28,217 bases of DNA from an uncultured Lysobacteraceae bacterium (GTDB taxonomy: Bacteria > Pseudomonadota > Gammaproteobacteria > Xanthomonadales > Xanthomonadaceae), in assembly GCA_946480825.1 (NCBI GenBank), contig CAMLLG010000051.1:1-28217 (forward strand), in the 5' to 3' direction. The notes beneath the pieces were generated by a model. That model made no database searches, had not been told where the DNA came from, and was given only the letters and a program-made list of their open reading frames with translations. Positions 1 through 6,985 of the stretch are shown here, one piece after another. The stretch's first letter is position 1. The number at the start of each line of letters is the position of its first letter. The position numbers and the translations under genes are program-made.

Positions 1-62
1 TGATCGCCGGCAAACTCGCGATCGATCCCGAAGCGGTGATGCCGCCGCCGGAAGAAGATTGA
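1..62 (+). CDS. 3' end of an unidentified gene (partial)
   Basis: An open frame entering from the left edge (first full codon at base 3) ends in TGA at 60-62. Only 19 residues are visible: IAGKLAIDPEAVMPPPEED. The acidic, proline-rich tail looks like a genuine protein C-terminus, and no stop interrupts it. The family cannot be recognised from so short a piece. A REP-like inverted repeat follows within 65 bases, as is common downstream of genes. Confidence 0.5.
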   Translation, partial: IAGKLAIDPEAVMPPPEED

Positions 63-125
63 GCGCCACGTTGAAATCTCGGGTTTCCAGCGATGCAGAA
101 CACATGAAACGCATCTTTGCTTTCT

Positions 126-195
126 GGTAGAGCGGCCTTCAGGCCGCTGCTTTGGTTACCCGGCGAGGTATCAGCGGCCTGAAGGCCGCTCTACC
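126..195. repeat. REP-like inverted pair
   Basis: Two 24-base arms, 126-149 and 172-195, are perfect inverted copies separated by 22 bases. Each arm also contains its own near-palindrome, AGCGGCCTTCAGGCCGCT at 131-148 and its complement at 173-190. The unit can therefore fold as two small hairpins or one large one. This is the geometry of paired REP elements (BIMEs) mobilised by RAYT transposases. It lies between a plus-strand gene end and a minus-strand gene end, so it may also serve as a two-way transcription barrier. Confidence 0.75.
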
Positions 196-237
196 TACTT
201 GATAGGAAGATTCTGAATAAGCTCTGGGAACTGCGGT

Positions 238-429
238 CTATTCGTCCTCGGAGCGCGCGTCGACGCTCATGATTTCGCCGTCTTCGGCGATGACCGTGAA
301 CACGATCGGACGGCAGCAGACGCTGCAGTCCTCGACGTACTGCTGATGCTCGACCGAGCCGTCAACGACGACCTCGATCTCTTCGCCGCAGTAGGGGCAC
401 TGCACGAACGCGCTGTCGACGTGATGCAT
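238..429 (-). CDS. CPXCG-motif cysteine-rich protein (zinc-ribbon-like)
   Basis: A 63-residue protein with a CPYCG knuckle near the N-terminus and a second cysteine cluster CSVCC about 25 residues later. This spacing matches the small CPXCG-motif cysteine-rich family, which is presumed to bind one zinc ion. No enzymatic residues are visible and the cellular role of the family is unknown. The ATG at 429 is chosen over longer in-frame starts because GGGAGAGG sits just upstream at Shine-Dalgarno distance and the family normally starts right before the CPXCG motif. It ends in TAG. The acidic C-terminus (SEDE) is typical of short cytosolic proteins. Confidence 0.85.
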   Translation of the reverse strand: MHHVDSAFVQCPYCGEEIEVVVDGSVEHQQYVEDCSVCCRPIVFTVIAEDGEIMSVDARSEDE

Positions 430-528
430 CGCGGACCTCTCCCGTGGAATCGTGTGCCGGCATGATGCCGGATTCCATCGGCGTGGTGGCCAGCCGGGCA
501 AGCCATGCCCGCAGCCTGCACCGTCGGA

Positions 529-828
529 TCATGCCTCGTCATGACGCCGGGTTCGAGAGGACCACGCGCGCGCAGCGAGAGTCACCCAGCGCACCACATG
601 GGCGGCCACGAACAACTGGAACAGCAATCCATGCAGGATCATCACACCGAAGCCGCCCGGCCCGTCGGCACCGATCATCGCCCAGTCCAGCGCGAGAAGC
701 AGCGCGATCGGGAACGACAACAGGCACAGCCAGTAACGCCAACCTTTCGAGACGAAAGCGCCGGCGACGGCGAACGTCGCGAAACCACCCAGATAGAGCA
801 GTGCGGACAGCAGATCCAGCGTATTCAT
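529..828 (-). CDS. small membrane protein of unknown function
   Basis: A 99-residue protein with three hydrophobic stretches: about residues 6-27, 30-50 and 60-83. They are followed by a short basic tail (WSSRTRRHDEA), so it is probably a three-helix inner-membrane protein with the C-terminus in the cytoplasm. I do not recognise the family. The ATG at 828 is preferred because a G-rich run lies 6-7 bases upstream. A GTG two codons earlier (834) is the alternative. It runs in the same direction as the CPXCG gene 99 bases downstream and might be co-transcribed with it. Nothing in the context indicates a function. Confidence 0.7.
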   Translation of the reverse strand: MNTLDLLSALLYLGGFATFAVAGAFVSKGWRYWLCLLSFPIALLLALDWAMIGADGPGGFGVMILHGLLFQLFVAAHVVRWVTLAARAWSSRTRRHDEA

Positions 829-1041
829 GGCCACGCCCCCGTCGGGAACGCGGACAGGGTCAGCGCATCGGGTGTCGGCCCGATGGCGCGCCGGTGAAGC
901 CGGCGTGTCGCGGACAGGGATCGATGTTCACGCGACCGGTCTGCACATCGACCCGCGCGATTGCCCCGACACCCTCGATCGCGCAATCCCGTTCACACAG
1001 AATCGAACACTGTCCATGACGGTCATGTCATGGCGATTCGA

Positions 1042-1515
1042 TCAGCGGCGCCCGTAAGAATCCAGAAACTTGCCGACGAAATTGCCTTCTTCCGAGCCGT
1101 CGGGATGCGTGATCAACCAGTCGAGCACCGGGGATTCGGGAAACCGGTACGGATCGCCGAAGCGATAGCCCTGGACCGTATTGATCTCGCTCCAGATTTT
1201 TCCCTGAACCTCGCCATTCTCGATGCTGCGAACGGCGATGAAGACCTGTTCGAACGCACCGGTACCGTCGTAAAGCCGGGTCGTGACGAAAAACGACTGT
1301 CCCTGCGGAAGACCGGCGACGAATTTTTTCTTCGCGGCGGGATAAGTGCGTTTCGCTTCCGCGATGTGGGGCGCGATCGCGGCTTCGAATGCGGCCAGTT
1401 CGCCGGAGCGGGCCGTCACCGGATTGTCCTTCGGCGCGTTCGGCGACAGCTGCGGATCCTGCGCGACCGCCGCGCCCGAGCACAGCAGGAGAAGCATCAA
1501 CAGCGTGGATTTCAC
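1042..1515 (-). CDS. exported DUF2314-like (YegJ-type) protein
   Basis: A 157-residue protein starting with a clear Sec signal peptide (MKSTLLMLLLLCSGAAVA, cleavage before QDPQLSP). The mature part includes a segment around residues 70-140 (FFVTTRLYD, IWSEINTV, YRFGDPYRF, LDWLI) that resembles the DUF2314 fold. In that family a beta-rich domain has the pattern of a displayed-value strand, then a G-x-I-x-N/E segment, then a 'GD' turn before a final W. The function of the family is unknown. The start is GTG at 1515, supported by a strong Shine-Dalgarno sequence (GGAGGATC) right upstream. It sits alone between the membrane protein gene and the sensor kinase gene. The family assignment rests on pattern recognition and is moderate. 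Confidence 0.75.
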   Translation of the reverse strand: MKSTLLMLLLLCSGAAVAQDPQLSPNAPKDNPVTARSGELAAFEAAIAPHIAEAKRTYPAAKKKFVAGLPQGQSFFVTTRLYDGTGAFEQVFIAVRSIENGEVQGKIWSEINTVQGYRFGDPYRFPESPVLDWLITHPDGSEEGNFVGKFLDSYGRR

Positions 1516-1618
1516 CGATCCTCCGGTCGCGGTGGCGCGGCGCCATGGCGTTAAAATGGATGTCTCGCAGTCTGCGCGTCCGCAATTGCCGGGTCAACGC
1601 GAATCGACCGCAGGCCCA

Positions 1619-4600
1619 TCACCCGCGGGCCGCCAGCCACGCCCGCAGCGATGCAGGCTTCACCGGCTTGGTCAACACCGCGCAGCCGTATTCCCGCGCC
1701 GCGATCTTCAAGGCATCGCTGCCGTCGCCGGTGAGCAGGGCCGCGGGAAGATCGCGCTTCGCGCGGCGCCGCAGTTCGGCGATCACGCCGAGACCGTCGA
1801 GGCGGTCGTGCAGGTGGTAGTCGACGAGCGCGACCTCGGGGATCGTCGATGGCGCATCGGGATCGATCTGCGCCAACGCTTCGTCGACGGTGGCGGCGGT
1901 CAGCGCGACCGCACCCCAGCGCGACAGCAGTGCGCGCATGCCGTCGAGGATTTCCGGATCGTTGTCGACGCAGAGCACGCGCAGGCCGGCGAGCGCGTCG
2001 GGCGCGAGGGTCGGTGCGGCCACGGGCGCGCGCGCGGGCACCGCGGTCGCGATCGGCACGCGGATCGAGAACACGCTGCCGGAGCCGACGCGCGAATAGA
2101 CCTGCAGCGGATGACCGAGGATGCGCGCGATGCGCTGGCAGATCGACAGACCCAGACCGAGACCGCGTTCGCCGCCGATGTCCGTGCGGGCGTTGGCGAT
2201 GTCGAAGCGGCGGAATTCGTCGAAGATCTGGCCGAGATGGTGCGCCGGGATGCCCGGGCCGGTGTCCCACACCTGCAGTTCGAGATCGTCGCCGCGCACG
2301 CGCAGCGCCAGCAGCACGCCGCCTTCGCGGGTATAGCGCAGGGCGTTGGCGAGGAAGTTCTGCAGCGCCCGCCGCAGCAGCCGGCGATCGCTGCGCACGA
2401 ACAGACCCGGTCGCGCATGCACGCGCAGCGCCAGTCCGCGTCTTTCGGCGCTGGGCGCATATTGCGCGGCGAGTTCGCGCAGCAGTTCGGCCGCTTCGAT
2501 GTGCGACCACTCGGGCTGCAGCGCGCCGGCATCGAGGCGCGACACATCGAGCAGACCGTCGAGCAGATCCTCCGCCGCGCGCAGCGCGGTGTCGACGCGT
2601 TCGGCCAGACGCGAACGCTCGTCGCCGTCTTCGGTTTCGCGCAACGCCGACGCGAACAGTCGCGCGGCGTTGAGCGGCTGCAGCACGTCGTGGCTCACCG
2701 CCGCGAGAAAACGCGTCTTCGACTGCTGCGCGGCCTCCGCTTCGCGCGTGCGCAGTTCGACCCGCTGTTCGAGGGTTTCGTTGATCTCGCGCAGCGCCCG
2801 TTCGGCGCGCTTGTAGTCGGTGATGTCGCTGAAGCTGGTGACGTAACCGCCGCCGGGCAGCGGCTGACCGCGCATTTCGATGACCTGGCCGTTGGCGCGG
2901 ACGCGCTGGAACACATAGGGCCGACCGGCGCGCAGATGCGCGAGGCGGCGGCGGACCTGATCTTCCACGGCGCGCTCGACGGTGCTCTCGACGCTGTTTT
3001 CGATGCTGTTCTCGACGTCGCCAGCAACGACATCGCCCGCTTCGTCGACGCTCTGCGGCCCCGGCTCGTTCATCTCGGCGCGCGCGGCGCTCCAGCGGAT
3101 CAGGTCGGCGATCGGTCGGCCGACGTAGAGCATGCCGTCGGGATAACCGAGCATCTCCTGATAACGGCCGTTCCACGCGATCAGGCGCAACTCCGGATCG
3201 ACCACGCTCACGCCCTGGCTGATGTTCTCCAGCGTGGTCGACAGCACCTGACGATTGAAGCGCAGCTCCTGGCTGGCTTCGTCGAGCAGCGAGACCACTT
3301 CACCCAGTTCCATCCCCGAGCCGCGCAGCGCGCTGGTCAGCGTGAGCCGCGCCGATGCCGCGCCGATGGCGGAAGCGAGCAGACGTTCGGTGAATTGCAC
3401 CAGTGCGCGATCGGCCAGCTGCTGCGGCTGCCACTGCCGGCGCGCGGTGGATTCGCTGTATTCGGCGAACGCGCGGCGGGCGTGGCGCTCGCCGACGATG
3501 CGTTCGGCCAGCGCCAGCAGCTCGCCGCTGCGGACGGTGCCGGCCCAACCGCCGGGGCCGAGCGGCGAACGCTGCGCGTAGGGGTCGAGATAGGTGGCGG
3601 CGAGCAGTTGTTCCTGCAGCAGCGGCCGCCGTCGCGCCGACACCAGGAACAGCGCGCCGATGTTGAACAGCAGCGACCAGAACACGCCGTGGGTCAGCGG
3701 GTCCCAACCGCTGACGCCGAACAACTGCTGCGGCCGCAGCCACGACAGCCCGAACAGCCCGGACGCGATCCAGTCCGCGCCGAAGCCGCCGCTCTGCGCC
3801 AGGGTCGGCAGCAGCAGCGTGTAGGCCCACAGCGATGCGCCGGCGAACACCCCGGCGAACGCCCCGGCGCGGCTGGCGCCGCGCCAGTACAGGCCGCCGA
3901 TCAATGCCGGCGCGAACTGCGCCACCGCCGCGAACGCGAGCAGACCGTGCTGCGCCAGACTGTCGCCGGTGGTGGCGGCGACGCGGTGATAGGCATAGGC
4001 CATCAGCGCCAGCGCGAGGATGGTGGCGCGCCGCACCCACAACACCTGGCGGTCGATGCCGCCGCTTTCGACCAGCCCGCGGTTGCGCAGCAGCAGCGGC
4101 ATCACCAGATCGTTGCTGACCATCGTCGCCAGCGCGACGCTGGCGACGATGACCATGCCGGTGGCGGCGGAGAAGCCGCCGATGTAGGCCATCAGCGCCA
4201 GCGTTTCCTGCTCCAACGCGAGCGGCAACGCCAGCACGTAGGTGTCCGGCGATGCGCCGGTGCCGGCCAGCAACGCCTGTCCGGCCAGCGTGATCGGTAC
4301 GACGAACAGACTGAAGAGCACGAGATAGCCGCCGAACAGCCAGCGCGCGGGCCGGATGTCGGCGGGGTCCTGGCATTCGACCACCGCCACGTGGAACTGT
4401 CGCGGCAGACAGACGATCGCGGCGAAGGCGATCAACGTCTGCGCGACGAAACCGGTGGGCACGCCCTGCGCGGCGACGACATCGCCGGCCTGCGCGATGC
4501 GACCGACCAGACTGCCGGTGCCGGGCAGATGCAACAGCGCGAACACGCCGATGGCGATGAAGGCCACCAACTTCACCAGCGATTCCAATGCGACCGCGAG

Positions 4601-5164
4601 CACCATGCCGCGATGGTGTTCGGTGGCGTCGATCTGGCGCGTGCCGAACAGGATCGCGAACACCGCCAGCAACAGCGCGACGTACAGCGCGGGATCGGCG
4701 AACAGAGCATCGTCGCTGCCCGGCGCCAGCACCTCCACGCTCATCGCCACCGCCTTGAACTGCAGCGCGACGTAGGGCACCGCGGCGATCAGCGCGACCG
4801 CGGCCACCAGCGCGGCGAGCCCGGGGGCGCGGCCGTAGCGCGAGGACAGGAAGTCCGCGATCGAAACGATGCGGTGTTCGCCGGAAATCAGCACCAGGCG
4901 TTCGAGGATGCGCCAGCCGAACAGCAGCATCAGCAGCGGGCCGAGATAGATCGGCAGGAAACCCAACCCGGTGCGGGCCGCGGTGCCGACCGCGCCGTAG
5001 AACGTCCACGAAGAACAGTAGACCGCGAGCGCCAGCGAATAGACCATCGGTCGCAGCCAACGCCGGCGCGGCCGCGCGCTGCGCGCATCGCCGAGGTAGG
5101 CGACCGCGAACAGGACGCCCACGTACCCCAGCGACACCAGCAACAGCACCCAGCCTGGGATCAT
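1619..5164 (-). CDS. transporter-fused hybrid sensor histidine kinase/response regulator, CrbS/MxtR-like
   Basis: A 1181-residue inner-membrane protein. Residues 1-510 form a sodium:solute symporter (SLC5/SSS) module with about 13 helices. Residues about 515-620 are a linker where related kinases carry a STAC domain. A PAS domain lies at about 640-785. HisKA has the phospho-acceptor His825 (AAVSHDVLQP), and the HATPase has N940, the DTGPGIP box and GLGLGLS. The C-terminal REC domain (1061-1180) has D1067/D1069, phospho-acceptor D1115, T1145 and K1166. All catalytic residues are present. The layout matches CrbS (Vibrio) and MxtR (Pseudomonas), which control acetate and carbon metabolism through a separate LuxR-type regulator. 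No such regulator is in this window, so the partner must be elsewhere. Whether the symporter half transports or only senses a substrate is not visible. The PAS domain carries an unusual tetrapeptide repeat. Confidence 0.88.
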   Translation of the reverse strand: MIPGWVLLLVSLGYVGVLFAVAYLGDARSARPRRRWLRPMVYSLALAVYCSSWTFYGAVGTAARTGLGFLPIYLGPLLMLLFGWRILERLVLISGEHRIVSIADFLSSRYGRAPGLAALVAAVALIAAVPYVALQFKAVAMSVEVLAPGSDDALFADPALYVALLLAVFAILFGTRQIDATEHHRGMVLAVALESLVKLVAFIAIGVFALLHLPGTGSLVGRIAQAGDVVAAQGVPTGFVAQTLIAFAAIVCLPRQFHVAVVECQDPADIRPARWLFGGYLVLFSLFVVPITLAGQALLAGTGASPDTYVLALPLALEQETLALMAYIGGFSAATGMVIVASVALATMVSNDLVMPLLLRNRGLVESGGIDRQVLWVRRATILALALMAYAYHRVAATTGDSLAQHGLLAFAAVAQFAPALIGGLYWRGASRAGAFAGVFAGASLWAYTLLLPTLAQSGGFGADWIASGLFGLSWLRPQQLFGVSGWDPLTHGVFWSLLFNIGALFLVSARRRPLLQEQLLAATYLDPYAQRSPLGPGGWAGTVRSGELLALAERIVGERHARRAFAEYSESTARRQWQPQQLADRALVQFTERLLASAIGAASARLTLTSALRGSGMELGEVVSLLDEASQELRFNRQVLSTTLENISQGVSVVDPELRLIAWNGRYQEMLGYPDGMLYVGRPIADLIRWSAARAEMNEPGPQSVDEAGDVVAGDVENSIENSVESTVERAVEDQVRRRLAHLRAGRPYVFQRVRANGQVIEMRGQPLPGGGYVTSFSDITDYKRAERALREINETLEQRVELRTREAEAAQQSKTRFLAAVSHDVLQPLNAARLFASALRETEDGDERSRLAERVDTALRAAEDLLDGLLDVSRLDAGALQPEWSHIEAAELLRELAAQYAPSAERRGLALRVHARPGLFVRSDRRLLRRALQNFLANALRYTREGGVLLALRVRGDDLELQVWDTGPGIPAHHLGQIFDEFRRFDIANARTDIGGERGLGLGLSICQRIARILGHPLQVYSRVGSGSVFSIRVPIATAVPARAPVAAPTLAPDALAGLRVLCVDNDPEILDGMRALLSRWGAVALTAATVDEALAQIDPDAPSTIPEVALVDYHLHDRLDGLGVIAELRRRAKRDLPAALLTGDGSDALKIAAREYGCAVLTKPVKPASLRAWLAARG
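2957..3016 (-). repeat. 12-bp coding repeat in the sensor kinase PAS domain
   Basis: Five successive 12-base units encode the tetrapeptides VENS, IENS, VEST, VERA and VEDQ (residues 717-736 of the kinase). The units keep a hydrophobic residue then Glu, giving a hydrophobic position every fourth residue. The stretch is flanked by an acidic linker. It is a small in-frame minisatellite inside the PAS domain, with decay towards one end. Confidence 0.7.
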
Positions 5165-5260
5165 GCGCGTCTCGGCGGAATCACGGTGAGGCGAGTGTAC
5201 GGCCCGCGCGCGACCGGGCGCAGGGCTGCGACCAAGGTCGAAGCCCGCGGGCGCGACGGG

Positions 5261-5755
5261 TCAGCGTTCCGCCGCCGGCCGCGGCCGCGCTTCCTCCAGC
5301 GTTTCCAGCAGATCGTGGATGCAGCGCCGGAAATCGCGATCGCCGGGCAGGCCGCGCGCCTGGCACTGCAGCAGGCGTTCGCGTTCGTAGGCTTCGGTCT
5401 CGAAGGGTTCGTCGGGCCACGACACACCGAGCTGGCATTTCTTCGACCGGTACGCGACCAGCGTGGCGGCGGTCAGCCGCGGGTCGAGGTAGACATCGTC
5501 GATGCGCGACAGCGCGACCATCCGCGTGCCGTCGTTCTCCGGCAACGCCGCCGCCTTCGCGACCATGTCCGCCTTCGGCGTTCCGCGGTCGCGGGCGTGG
5601 ACGTACATGCCGATCAGCGCGGTTTCCTGCTGGTCGCAGGACAGACGGGTGTTGATCTCGCCGTTCATCGGCGGCCGCAGCTGCGCCCGTGCGCCCGCCG
5701 CGACGCCCAGCGCGCACGACCCGACCAGCATCAGGATCAGCAAATGCATGCGCAT
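5261..5755 (-). CDS. exported protein of unknown function
   Basis: A 164-residue protein with an N-terminal signal peptide (MRMHLLILMLVGSCALG up to about ARAQ, cleavage near residue 25). The mature part is mostly helical and charged, with five cysteines in the whole sequence (signal, then near residues 45, 115, 138 and 150), so disulfides are possible in the periplasm. It carries the phrase DDVYLDPRL and ends in a charged helix (LLETLEEARPRPAAER). I do not recognise the family. The ATG at 5755 has a weak GGAA upstream. A second ATG two codons later (5749) is equally usable. It is upstream of the sensor kinase on the same strand with a 96-base gap, so the two may share a transcript. Confidence 0.75.
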   Translation of the reverse strand: MRMHLLILMLVGSCALGVAAGARAQLRPPMNGEINTRLSCDQQETALIGMYVHARDRGTPKADMVAKAAALPENDGTRMVALSRIDDVYLDPRLTAATLVAYRSKKCQLGVSWPDEPFETEAYERERLLQCQARGLPGDRDFRRCIHDLLETLEEARPRPAAER

Positions 5756-5878
5756 CGCGCGGTTTCCGTCGTGTGATCGCCGCGAATCATGCCATCGCGT
5801 GTGGCGGCAGGACACTGCGCGGCCCATCGCAGCCCGCGTTCGACGCGGCGATGGTCGCTCGGGTGGCTCGACGGCGGC

Positions 5879-6004
5879 GACCCGCATCGGCTGGACCCGC
5901 CGGTGATCGGTGGATTCGACCAGGGCATCGACACGTTCCTGGCCGACGGCGGCGAGACCTGGGAAACGAACTGGACGATGGATTTCGTGCGCGCGGTTCG
6001 ATGA
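5879..6004 (+). pseudogene. decayed 3' gene fragment
   Basis: The last 41 codons before the TGA at 6002-6004 read like real protein, with the phrases FLADGGETWETNW and TMDFVRAVR. That combination resembles the C-terminus of small exported or DUF1579-like proteins ending in 'DGGKTWETNWxMDFxR'. Upstream in the same frame the sequence becomes arginine-rich and non-protein-like. No start with a ribosome-binding site precedes it. A strong terminator follows 35 bases later. I read it as the tail of a deleted gene. The family name is only a resemblance. Confidence 0.45.
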
Positions 6005-6034
6005 CGCGGAACGCGATCCGTCGATGGTGCAGAA

Positions 6035-6067
6035 ACGAAAAAAACCCGCCTTTCGGCGGGTTTTTCC
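6035..6067. terminator. bidirectional rho-independent terminator
   Basis: The stem AACCCGCC / GGCGGGTT (around 6043-6062) with a TTTC loop is flanked by an A-run (6038-6044) and a T-run (6061-6065), so it can act on both strands. On the minus strand it lies about 50 bases after the rpmG stop and would end the rpmB-rpmG transcript. On the plus strand it would end the decayed gene fragment. Confidence 0.9.
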
Positions 6068-6070
6068 GTG

Positions 6071-6119
6071 GAGGCTGGATCTCCGCTTTCGCGGGGATGA
6101 TCCGCGCGGGCGCGGATCA
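6071..6119. repeat. dispersed-type hairpin repeat plus perfect palindrome
   Basis: The segment 6079-6098 folds as ATCTCCGC-TTTC-GCGGGGAT. Its sequence (GGATCTCCGCTTTCGCGGGG) is of the kind repeated many times in Xanthomonadaceae genomes. It is followed at once by the perfect inverted repeat TGATCCGCGC-GG-GCGCGGATCA (6098-6119), whose last three bases are the complement of the rpmG stop codon. Confidence 0.6.
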
Positions 6120-6281
6120 CTTGATCTTGCCTTCCTTGTACATCACGTGCTTGCGGACGACGGGATCGTACTTCTTGATCTCCATCTTCGCGGGGGTGTT
6201 CTTCTTGTTCTTGTCGGTCGTGTAGAAGTGACCGGTGCCGGCCGAAGAGATCAGGCGGATTTTGTCGCGCTTGGAAGCCAT
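6117..6281 (-). CDS. rpmG: 50S ribosomal protein bL33
   Basis: A 54-residue protein beginning [17 protein letters not shown] and containing [18 protein letters not shown] and VVRKHV, which is a full-length bL33. It lacks the CxxC pairs of the zinc-binding form, so it is the zinc-independent (C-minus) type. bL33 sits near the E-site of the large subunit. A GAGGAG Shine-Dalgarno sequence lies 9 bases before the ATG. It follows rpmB by 13 bases, the usual rpmB-rpmG operon. A hairpin and terminator follow directly. Confidence 0.98.
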   Translation of the reverse strand: MASKRDKIRLISSAGTGHFYTTDKNKKNTPAKMEIKKYDPVVRKHVMYKEGKIK

Positions 6282-6294
6282 GGTGAATTACTCC

Positions 6295-6531
6295 TCAGAT
6301 CTTTTCGCCGCGGGCGCGAAGCTCGGCGAGCACGGCGTCGATGCCGTTCTTGTCGATGGTGCGCAGGGCCTTGGTGGAAACGCGCAGTTTCACCCAACGG
6401 TTTTCCGAAGCGACCCAGAAGCGGCGCTCGTGGAGATTGGGCATGAAACGGCGGCGGGTCTTGTTGTTCGCGTGCGACACGTTGTTGCCGGTCGCGACGC
6501 GCTTGCCGGTGACTTGGCATTCGCGGGACAT
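6295..6531 (-). CDS. rpmB: 50S ribosomal protein bL28
   Basis: A 78-residue protein with the diagnostic N-terminus [20 protein letters not shown], then [15 protein letters not shown], then [12 protein letters not shown]. It is full length for bL28. A GAGAGG ribosome-binding site lies 6 bases before the ATG. It is the first gene of the rpmB-rpmG operon, read from a sigma70-type promoter about 220 bases upstream. That makes an unusually long leader for a ribosomal protein gene, so leader-based control is possible but no known motif was seen. Confidence 0.98.
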   Translation of the reverse strand: MSRECQVTGKRVATGNNVSHANNKTRRRFMPNLHERRFWVASENRWVKLRVSTKALRTIDKNGIDAVLAELRARGEKI

Positions 6532-6712
6532 ACGTACCTCTCATCGAAAGAACGCACTCGCGTGCGATCTGCAGGTTGTTTCCCATAGCCCGGGAGACGG
6601 CGGCCCCGGCGGCGGCCCGACCTTGCGGCCGGAGCGTCCACCACGCGATGCGGGAAGGCGGGTGTCGCGGCGACTTGCGGACGGAATCGCGTTCCGGTCC
6701 TCCGCCCGGGGA

Positions 6713-6728
6713 CGTTCCACGTGGGAAT
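6713..6728. promoter_or_regulatory. degenerate parS-like palindrome in the rpmB leader
   Basis: CGTTCCACGTGGGAAT matches 12 of 16 positions of TGTTCCACGTGGAACA, including the whole central GTTCCACGTGG. It lies about 30 bases downstream of the predicted rpmB transcription start. True parS copies occur elsewhere in the window, so this may be a weak ParB site or a chance match. Confidence 0.35.
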
Positions 6729-6756
6729 GCCTCGGGTCGGGCACAGCGAGCCGCGC

Positions 6757-6785
6757 ATTATGCCGATGTTTTCGAGCCCAGGCAA
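6757..6785 (-). promoter_or_regulatory. sigma70 promoter of rpmB-rpmG
   Basis: Read on the minus strand, TTGCCT (6785-6780) and CATAAT (6762-6757) are separated by exactly 17 bases. No other good -35/-10 pair was noticed between here and the rpmB start. Transcription should begin near 6750. Confidence 0.7.
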
Positions 6786-6985
6786 ACACTTAGCCTCTTA
6801 ACCCGCAGCGAAACCGGAGGCTCGGCAGGCGGCCCGGGGATCTTGCGGTGATTCGAGACGAGGAGCGCCCGCCCTGCATCACCGGAACGGCCGGCTGCCC
6901 ATCGTTGCGGCCCGATGGACGAAGTCGGCGCCGCCAGCCGATATCATCCGACCACGACGCCCACGCACGAAGATCCGCCCACGCC

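Larger units (their letters stand above)
6532..6985. other. 454-bp intergenic region between rpmB and the oxygenase gene
   Basis: This gap holds the rpmB promoter (6757-6785, minus strand), its leader of about 220 bases, and a parS-like palindrome (6713-6728). The right half must contain the promoter of the plus-strand oxygenase gene, but I see no convincing -35/-10 pair there. Open frames in the gap have no ribosome-binding sites and read as arginine- and proline-rich noise. Confidence 0.6.

Noticed and set aside
4387..4399. CCACGTGGAAC, one half of a parS-like sequence inside the sensor kinase gene
   Set aside because: Only the right arm and core match. The left arm (ACCG) does not, and the bases are explained by the coding sequence, so chance is likely.
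1346..5776. A 1476-codon open frame on the plus strand, very rich in Arg, Gln and Ala
   Set aside because: It is antisense to the sensor kinase gene, whose motifs are unmistakable. Long antisense frames are common in GC-rich DNA, and this one has no recognisable domain.
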